From Klebsiella oxytoca NBRC 105695 (GTDB lineage Bacteria; Pseudomonadota; Gammaproteobacteria; Enterobacterales; Enterobacteriaceae), in contig NZ_BCZK01000020.1 in NCBI RefSeq assembly GCF_001598695.1, positions 1 to 64,000 of the forward strand: 64,000 nucleotides of DNA. The letters are read 5' to 3'. Positions 58,249 through 64,000 of this stretch are shown here, one piece after another. How positions within the stretch are numbered: the first letter of the stretch is position 1; the number at the start of each line of letters is the position of its first letter. Under the pieces are notes generated by a model that worked only from the letters and a program-made list of their open reading frames with translations, made no database searches and was not told the origin of the DNA. The position numbers were made by a program, and so were the translations under genes.

Positions 58249-59636
58249 TGGAATTGATGCCATTCAATTTTGACAGATTGCCTAATGGACAGGTGTTTAT
58301 AAGCAACCTCGCTGGTTTTCATCACTTCATTGATGAGCAAGAGCTGCTTGATCTTTCTAATGAGCAAATCAATGCGGAACAATCAAACGCACTCGAAAGC
58401 AAGCTATTCATAACCAACGAAAGCTCATCGGCTATAGCTCCCTATGCTTTAAGTTCTGCTTTTGCAAAACGATTGATGAATGAACTGGCGGTCAGGCCAA
58501 TTTTCATGATTGTGCCCACATTACGTTGCGACCATACCTGCAAGTATTGTCAGGTCAGTAGAGCTTCCGTGAACGCCTCTGGTTATGATCTAGATCCCGC
58601 TCTCATCCCTGATATCATTTCTACTATCAAAAAACTATCGACACCACCTTACAAGATAGAGATACAGGGTGGAGAGCCACTCTTGCGGTTCGATTTAATT
58701 CAGTCTATCTATGAGCAATGTGCTGAAACGCTGGGAAGCACCGATTTTGAGATGGTTGTAGCATCAAGCCTGTCTGTCTTGAATGAGGATATGCTTGAAT
58801 GGTCGAGAGACAGGAACTTAACGTTCTCTGTTTCGCTTGATGGTGAGGAAGTTGTTCACAACAGTAATCGAATTCTTGGTCATGGGCTTGCTTACAGTAG
58901 AACAGTGTCAGGGATAGAGGCTATCAAACGGTCTTTAGGCGCTGATCGCGTTGCAACGGTTACTACAGTTACTAAAGATCTTATCAGGCACCCTGAATCG
59001 ATTGTCCAGGCTCACTTATCTCTTGGCCTCAAGGACATGTTTATCCGACCTGTTAGTCCCTATGGGTTTGCACAAAAAGCATCGTTCACCTTTTCTATGG
59101 ACGAATACTTAAGTTTCTATGCCTCGTTGATAGATGAAATCCTTAAGATCAACATTGAAGGGATAAGGGTTGTGGAACATTCGGCCTCCATTCATCTGAA
59201 AAGGATCTTCAATCCCGGTTTTAGTGGTTATGCGGATTTGAAGTCGCCAAGTGGGGTCGTGCTTAACAGTATTCTTTTCAATTATGACGGTCGAGTATAT
59301 GGTAGCGATGAGAGCCGTATGTTGCAGAAGGTGAACCCTGAAACGGAGTTCAGTGCGGGTGAGGTTAAGACGCTATCATTTTCCAAGAGTCCTTACTATA
59401 ACGCAGTATTGAGTTCATCGTTCAATTTTGCTCTGCCAGGTTGTGATACATGCGCGTATCAACCATTTTGCGGTGCAGACCCATGCCAGAACATAAGTGT
59501 ACAAGGTGAGCCTGTCGGTGATAGGAGTCGTTCAACGTTTTGTCAGTATCACAAGGGAATGTTCAGGTATCTGATGAACTCCATCTCTGAAGGTGGTCCG
59601 AAGGCTGAGATGCTAAAAGGATGGGCATATGTCTGA
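58248..59636 (+). CDS. hxsB: Radical SAM maturase HxsB
   Basis: A 462-residue radical SAM enzyme. The 4Fe-4S motif CDHTCKYC (CX3CX2C) is in LRCDHTCKYCQVSRA near residue 100, and a C-terminal SPASM-like Cys cluster is in CDTCAYQPFCGADPC and FCQYHKG. SPASM-type radical SAM proteins modify ribosomal peptides. It overlaps hxsC by 8 bases. With HxsC it is predicted to modify the His-x-Ser repeats of HxsA; the chemistry is unknown. Confidence 0.94.
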   Translation: MELMPFNFDRLPNGQVFISNLAGFHHFIDEQELLDLSNEQINAEQSNALESKLFITNESSSAIAPYALSSAFAKRLMNELAVRPIFMIVPTLRCDHTCKYCQVSRASVNASGYDLDPALIPDIISTIKKLSTPPYKIEIQGGEPLLRFDLIQSIYEQCAETLGSTDFEMVVASSLSVLNEDMLEWSRDRNLTFSVSLDGEEVVHNSNRILGHGLAYSRTVSGIEAIKRSLGADRVATVTTVTKDLIRHPESIVQAHLSLGLKDMFIRPVSPYGFAQKASFTFSMDEYLSFYASLIDEILKINIEGIRVVEHSASIHLKRIFNPGFSGYADLKSPSGVVLNSILFNYDGRVYGSDESRMLQKVNPETEFSAGEVKTLSFSKSPYYNAVLSSSFNFALPGCDTCAYQPFCGADPCQNISVQGEPVGDRSRSTFCQYHKGMFRYLMNSISEGGPKAEMLKGWAYV

Positions 59637-60741
59637 GGTTATCAGGAACGATATCTTTCATTTTTCTTCAAAAAAGAATGTGCCCACAGGGTTCTATCGG
59701 TTATGCAAACAAAAACCAGTGAACCCTTTATTCTTTTTGCCCAATTTGCTGGTAGTTGCTGAAAGCAATAATGATGCCATTCTACCATGCTTTGATTACT
59801 CTGTTATTAGCACTGAATTATTTGAGTCAATTGAAGATGGAGATATTGGGGTAATTAACAATGGCAATATGATCCGCGTTATTCTGTCCCGCAGAGCCAA
59901 TCATAATACTGTCTTAGTAACGGAACGCTGCAATAACTTGTGTCTCTTTTGTTCGCAGCCACCAAAGAAATCAAATGATGACTGGCTACTTACCCAATCA
60001 GCCCTTGCTATCGCTTCATTTGGGTTGAATGGAGTAGTTGGGGTCAGCGGTGGTGAACCTTTGCTGTATGGAGATGATTTGCTTAACTTCATTGATTTTA
60101 TCATCGAGAATTCACCAGATACTGCTTTGCATGTTTTAACAAACGGGCGCAAATTTGCTGATACCAACTTTACTCATGAAATGGCAAAGCGAAGTAAAAA
60201 GATAAAAATCACCTTTGGTATACCGCTCTACTCATCAAGACCACTTGTGCATGATCATTTGGTAGGAAGTGATGGCGCATTTAATGAAACGGTTAAGGGG
60301 TTAATCAATGCAGGGAACTCAGGGATTAATATCGAACTTAGAGTTATTCCGACACTGGCTAACTATACGGAATTGGATGGCATCGTAGAGTTCGTTGGCC
60401 GTGTTTTCTCCAACATCAATCAGATTTCCCTTATGGGGTTGGAATCTATCGGTTGGGCGCGAAAAAACTGGTCAACAATCTTCATTGAACACAGCAGCTA
60501 TAGTGAGAAAATAACCTCCGCTATAGACGCTGCACACAGGTCAGGTATACCTCTAACAATTTTTAATTATCCTTTGTGTCATCTTCCTGAAAGAGCCTGG
60601 GAGCTTGCTGCTCAGTCGATCTCTGATTGGAAAAATTACTATCCTAAAGAATGTGATGAATGCACTCAGAAGTCTTCCTGTGCTGGTTATTTCAGTTCTT
60701 CAACGGGCCGTTTTCATCAACCACCGAGACCAATTTTATGA
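59629..60741 (+). CDS. hxsC: Radical SAM maturase HxsC
   Basis: A 370-residue radical SAM enzyme with CX3CX2C in TERCNNLCLFCSQPPKK (about residues 100-116), GGEPLLYGDDLL typical of SAM binding, and a C-terminal Cys cluster (ECDECTQKSSCAGYF). It partners with HxsB. Its stop overlaps the hxsA start (ATGA), so substrate and maturases are translated together. Confidence 0.94.
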   Translation: MSEVIRNDIFHFSSKKNVPTGFYRLCKQKPVNPLFFLPNLLVVAESNNDAILPCFDYSVISTELFESIEDGDIGVINNGNMIRVILSRRANHNTVLVTERCNNLCLFCSQPPKKSNDDWLLTQSALAIASFGLNGVVGVSGGEPLLYGDDLLNFIDFIIENSPDTALHVLTNGRKFADTNFTHEMAKRSKKIKITFGIPLYSSRPLVHDHLVGSDGAFNETVKGLINAGNSGINIELRVIPTLANYTELDGIVEFVGRVFSNINQISLMGLESIGWARKNWSTIFIEHSSYSEKITSAIDAAHRSGIPLTIFNYPLCHLPERAWELAAQSISDWKNYYPKECDECTQKSSCAGYFSSSTGRFHQPPRPIL

Positions 60742-61373
60742 AAAAATTTAATTTTGCTGCTCTACTTCCGGGGTTTTTGGCACTCAATAATTCTGTATGG
60801 GCAAGTGATTCATCTACCGGAGCAAGTGATTTGCCTGGTATGACTCTTAATGAACATGATTTAGTGATAGCCCCACTTAACACCGAAGTTCCATTCTACA
60901 TTGCAGGGCATCGCAGTCATAGCTCCCATCGGAGCCATAGTTCTCACCGTTCATCATCAGGTGGCGGGTACTATGGTGGCAGCACTCCCTATTATCCAAA
61001 AACATACAGCTCACCAAGTTCATCTGGGTCTTCAAGTTCAGGAACAAGTCCCTCATCGTCCTCTTCCTCTGTGCGTTCGCTTCGTTCTAACGACAATAAC
61101 AACTCTACTACTACGAATTCTGTTGGAACTACAGAAGCTAACCGTGCAAGTAATGGGCTGACTTCTGGTACAGAGAAGCGTAAGCGCTTAATCATGCGGG
61201 TTCAATTCGCTTTGCTGGACAAAGGTTATTACAACGGGAATATTGACGGTATAATGGGGCCTTCCACAAGGCAGTCAATAAAAAATTATCGCATTGCGAA
61301 CGGACTACCAGTGCCCTCAAGTGAAACCTTGGATATACAGTTGTTAAATTCATTGAGTATTTTAGCTCGATAA
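60738..61373 (+). CDS. hxsA: His-Xaa-Ser repeat protein HxsA
   Basis: A 211-residue exported protein starting at MKKFNFAALLPGF, a signal peptide ending about residue 23. Residues 58-72 hold five consecutive His-x-Ser triplets (GHRSHSSHRSHSSHRSSS). A Ser/Gly/Tyr-rich stretch (about 73-120) follows, and a C-terminal peptidoglycan-binding domain (about 150-205, LLDKGYYNGNIDGIMGPSTR). The frame also opens earlier inside hxsC, but the ATGA junction sets this start. It is the predicted substrate of HxsB/HxsC and probably a cell-wall-associated protein; function unknown. Confidence 0.93.
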   Translation: MKKFNFAALLPGFLALNNSVWASDSSTGASDLPGMTLNEHDLVIAPLNTEVPFYIAGHRSHSSHRSHSSHRSSSGGGYYGGSTPYYPKTYSSPSSSGSSSSGTSPSSSSSSVRSLRSNDNNNSTTTNSVGTTEANRASNGLTSGTEKRKRLIMRVQFALLDKGYYNGNIDGIMGPSTRQSIKNYRIANGLPVPSSETLDIQLLNSLSILAR

Positions 61374-61441
61374 ATTAAGTATATTAAAAATTTTTCACTT
61401 TAACATTAACTTGTATGAATATATATTTCAGAGGCGATTAA

Positions 61442-63073
61442 ATGTCAGTCAGCTATAACATATATAGAATGCCATATAAGAGTCTTCCAGAATTGACAAA
61501 AAAAATCATTAAAGAAGGGCTTGTCGAACAAAAAACTATTCTACATCAATCTTATCAACTCAAATTTTATTTTTCTGATAAATTAAAAGGAAATGAAGTA
61601 TGGTGGTGGGATGTTTTTAGTGATTTCTTCAATGAAGAAATTGAAAAGCCTCATAATATATTCTATTTTGGCCTGCTAATAGGATTTAAAGAAAAGGACC
61701 CTGAGAATTGCTATCTTATCAGTCTTGGTAAATCACATTTTTATCTCAGCAAGTTTATTGAAGCAGACTTTGGGCTGAATGTGGCAATGCGTATAGCTAA
61801 TGATGAAAATATTTTACTCAAGAAAAGCAGATTCTTTTGTGGGGGAAAGAGTCAGGAGGCATCCTCATACTCACAGTTTGTTCAAGGAGCATATTTTCCT
61901 GGCGAATCCATCGAGCATCTCAAAACAAAAGCCAAAGAAACTGACAAGTGGGGATGTAATAATATAACTTTTTCTGATTCAATTCAGCTAAGTTTGGATG
62001 GTGCTCCTACTGCATTAGTCGATGTTTTCAATGATATTGATTCTTCGTTGGCAACCAAAGAGAAAATCGAATTTCCTAAATCGGAAAAAATCACTGACGA
62101 GTCAAAGATAGATGAGCTTGATAATTATCTACTTCAATCGATCATTACAGATGATGCAAAAGTTATTATTGATGAGATTCAATCTTTTGATGCCTCTATT
62201 GTAATTAATAATTCTTTGACATTTTTTAAATTGCACACAAAAGTTGAGGGGAGTGGAAAGTATCTTCAATCATCAGATAAAATTAATGACATAAAAATAG
62301 CAGATGTAAAGAAATTCATAAAAAATAACAACATAAAAGATGTCAATAAAGTTTTTGTTAAGATAACTAATGAAAATAACAGTGGTCATACAGCCTCGTT
62401 AAAAGAAATATTGAGCATTACTTATAGCGAGGGCAGCGAGCACTTCTTCCTTAAGAGGGGAGGATGGAGTCGATTTAACTCTGCTTTTATGAAGTATTTG
62501 TCTACTTCTTTAGCCAGTATAAAATTTGAGGTTAAAGATGCTCTTAAGGAAGACGACTTCAAAGTATGGCAAGCTGAAAAAATAAAACAAATCGCAGAAG
62601 GAACTTCTAAAGACAAATTAGAATATAGAGAATATTATTTTAATGAAAAGATGTCTGATGAGAAAGGTTATATACTTCTAGATCGCCAGCTAAAAAAAAT
62701 ACCATCCTTACGTGATAATGGCAAGGACTACAATGTTGAAGTTGCAGATCTTTATAAAAATGGAGAGATTATTGCTGTAAAGATATCAGATAAACCGCAT
62801 GATCTAATTTATAATATTGAACAGTCAAAAACCACAATTCAAACTATAGTAAGAGGAGTAGTAAAATTTGAAGAGACAATTACTGATGTGGTTTTATGGA
62901 TCTCAACTACTACAAAAGCTAAAAAATTAATTGACATCAATTCTATTCAATTTTTATTAGCGGTTCAAACTTGGAAGGAAGTTGTTGAAGGATTTAATCT
63001 GAAACCAAAGATATATTATTCACATCACGACAAACCCCAAAAGAAAAAGGGAAAGAAAAAAAACGCATCTTAA
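61442..63073 (+). CDS. TIGR04141/DUF6119 sporadically distributed protein
   Basis: A 543-residue protein of the DUF6119/TIGR04141 group: characteristic segments LISLGKSHFYLSKFIEADFGLNVA, and LSLDGAPTALVDVFNDI, plus NWR-like FFLKRGGWSRFNSAFMKYL toward the C-terminus. It ends in a Lys-rich tail (KKKGKKKNAS). The family is scattered in islands and often found by defence genes; activity unknown. It lies 69 bases after hxsA on the same strand but looks like a separate unit with more AT-rich DNA. Confidence 0.78.
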   Translation: MSVSYNIYRMPYKSLPELTKKIIKEGLVEQKTILHQSYQLKFYFSDKLKGNEVWWWDVFSDFFNEEIEKPHNIFYFGLLIGFKEKDPENCYLISLGKSHFYLSKFIEADFGLNVAMRIANDENILLKKSRFFCGGKSQEASSYSQFVQGAYFPGESIEHLKTKAKETDKWGCNNITFSDSIQLSLDGAPTALVDVFNDIDSSLATKEKIEFPKSEKITDESKIDELDNYLLQSIITDDAKVIIDEIQSFDASIVINNSLTFFKLHTKVEGSGKYLQSSDKINDIKIADVKKFIKNNNIKDVNKVFVKITNENNSGHTASLKEILSITYSEGSEHFFLKRGGWSRFNSAFMKYLSTSLASIKFEVKDALKEDDFKVWQAEKIKQIAEGTSKDKLEYREYYFNEKMSDEKGYILLDRQLKKIPSLRDNGKDYNVEVADLYKNGEIIAVKISDKPHDLIYNIEQSKTTIQTIVRGVVKFEETITDVVLWISTTTKAKKLIDINSIQFLLAVQTWKEVVEGFNLKPKIYYSHHDKPQKKKGKKKNAS

Positions 63074-63240
63074 ATCTGAACTTAGAATTGGTTATGGAGA
63101 AAGATATCAGGTTATAGCGTCTCAGTATCGCTCCAATATTGGTGTGGATTATGTATCACCGATACTACCAAAATTATTATGTTTTAGGTATGGTGATTTA
63201 CCGACATACCTCTTTTGTATTTATCTCGCAATGATGTTGT

Positions 63241-63657
63241 TTACTTTTGTTTAAGCCTTCTAAGCTTCATACTTTCTAATGAGAATAATAATAGAGTTGT
63301 GCTGTATATAAAACCAGAGTTAGTTAATAACTTTAAATTTAATGCTTCAGGATTTTCACTGAGAAAATGAAAGGCATAAACTAAGTATACAGCTAAAGCA
63401 GCCGTTCCAATTGTTGGTCCAATATCGCCTTGATCATGAGGTTCAAGGTTTACATTGAACTTAAAGATTAGCCATTCAAATCCCCAAGTAAAAAAAACAA
63501 CTAATATCATGGCTGCGAATAATTTCGCGATGTTATCTGCTGATGGATTCATCAGAACAGATTGTTTCTGAAAAAATTCACAAAGTGAGAGTCCGAAAAA
63601 AATAAAAAAAAGTGGTCTGGAACTAAATTTTTCAAAAACTTTGAATAGGGTTTCCAT
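63241..63657 (-). CDS. Small hypothetical membrane protein
   Basis: A 138-residue protein with about four hydrophobic segments (for example FFIFFGLSLCEFF, LFAAMILVVFFTWGFEWLI and TAALAVYLVYAFHFL). No family recognised. It is on the minus strand between the DUF6119 gene and the integrase. The 168 bases before it hold nothing evident. Confidence 0.6.
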   Translation of the reverse strand: METLFKVFEKFSSRPLFFIFFGLSLCEFFQKQSVLMNPSADNIAKLFAAMILVVFFTWGFEWLIFKFNVNLEPHDQGDIGPTIGTAALAVYLVYAFHFLSENPEALNLKLLTNSGFIYSTTLLLFSLESMKLRRLKQK

Positions 63658-63695
63658 TTTCTTTACCTTCAGGATTATATTAGCTATTCTGATAC

Positions 63696-64000
63696 TTAGG
63701 CTACCAGAGCATTTGATCTTTGAGCTTGAACGTAATCACTCCACCATTGCATCAAACTCTGTCGCTCTATCAGATATTCTGCACGATTGTATGCTGCGAT
63801 AATTTCATCTTTTTTCGAGTGGGCAAGCGCTGCCTCAAGAACTTCAGCTCTGAATTTACCAGACTCCTCTGCCGCTGTTCGTGCAATAGAACGCATACCG
63901 TGAGCTACAAGCTCGCCTCCGAACCCCATTCGGATGATAGCTGCGTTGGCTGTTTGTTCATGCATATGATTAAGAGGCGCTTTAATGCTGGGGAAAACCC
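63696..64000 (-). CDS. P4-type tyrosine integrase, C-terminal part, cut by the window edge
   Basis: The frame is open to the last base of the window and reads VFPSIKAPLNH before MHEQTANAAIIRMGFGG, so the ATG at 63965 is internal and the gene continues to the right. The active-site His/Arg pair is in VAHGMRSIARTAAEE, the later His in EAALAHSKKDE, and the catalytic Tyr is intact in AAYNRAEYL. Upstream of the start, beyond the window, the att site and tRNA/tmRNA target should lie; the left junction suggests ssrA. It is closely related to the decayed copy at 57.5 kb but functional-looking. Confidence 0.9.
   Translation of the reverse strand, partial: VFPSIKAPLNHMHEQTANAAIIRMGFGGELVAHGMRSIARTAAEESGKFRAEVLEAALAHSKKDEIIAAYNRAEYLIERQSLMQWWSDYVQAQRSNALVA

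Overview
The window is enterobacterial chromosome, probably from the Klebsiella/Raoultella/Enterobacter group. The evidence is conserved gene order (proXWV, nrdFEIH, ygaM, ygaC, alaE, stpA, ygaP, ygaV) in the mirror image of the E. coli arrangement, GC-rich codon use, and lineage-specific metabolic inserts. About two thirds (1 to roughly 41.06 kb) is backbone and lineage-specific chromosome. The remainder (roughly 41.06 kb to the right edge) is AT-rich mobile DNA.

Backbone. 0-3.4 kb is the osmoprotectant ABC importer ProVWX. 3.7-7.5 kb is the class Ib ribonucleotide reductase operon nrdHIEF, with a pair of NrdR-box-like sites. 7.6-9.5 kb is an AhpD-like protein divergent from a MocR regulator. 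9.6-13.2 kb holds ygaM, ygaC, alaE, stpA, a small YodC-like gene, the rhodanese ygaP and its ArsR-type regulator ygaV. 13.4-17 kb is an AcoR-like sigma54 activator divergent from an aldehyde dehydrogenase, with a matching -24/-12 promoter and an upstream inverted repeat. 17.6-22.7 kb is a chaperone-usher fimbrial operon. 22.9-27.6 kb holds an acetyltransferase, a PheC-like periplasmic protein, a LysR regulator, an SDR and an MFS transporter.

Catabolic cluster. 27.7-35.5 kb is a minus-strand cluster with a LysR gene divergent from it. It contains a GbuA-type guanidinobutyrase/agmatinase, an isopenicillin-N-synthase-like Fe(II)/2OG oxygenase, a TIM-barrel isomerase, a polar amino acid ABC importer with fused permease and ATPase, a class II aldolase, a GhrA-like reductase and an SDR. 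I read it as an uncharacterised pathway for a guanidino compound. 36.8-39.1 kb is a lipoprotein gene overlapping a gene with seven 50-residue coiled-coil repeats and a Mip/FkpA-like C-terminal part. A truncated PTS gene and a GNAT gene follow.

Islands. The sequence at 40.98-41.07 kb looks like the terminator and 3' flank of ssrA (tmRNA). A P4-type integrase runs off the right edge. The mobile DNA therefore appears inserted at ssrA, with its left junction near 41.06 kb. A decayed integrase C-terminus at 57.5-57.8 kb, with the expected catalytic Tyr replaced by Cys, suggests two tandem or nested elements. The first carries a DUF6387 gene, an AlpA regulator, three consecutive tyrosine recombinases plus a TnpC-like gene, a MobC/relaxase pair, a DUF3800 gene preceded by a structured leader RNA ending in a terminator, a PIN-domain gene, and a three-gene SMC-like/nuclease defence operon of the Lamassu/ABC-3C type. 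The second carries a complete His-Xaa-Ser operon (hxsD-B-C-A), a TIGR04141/DUF6119 gene and a small membrane protein. The best candidates for poorly described biology are the DUF3800-RNA unit, the recombinase trio, the guanidino-compound cluster, and a CGAAGC/GCTTCG motif strongly over-represented across the mob region.
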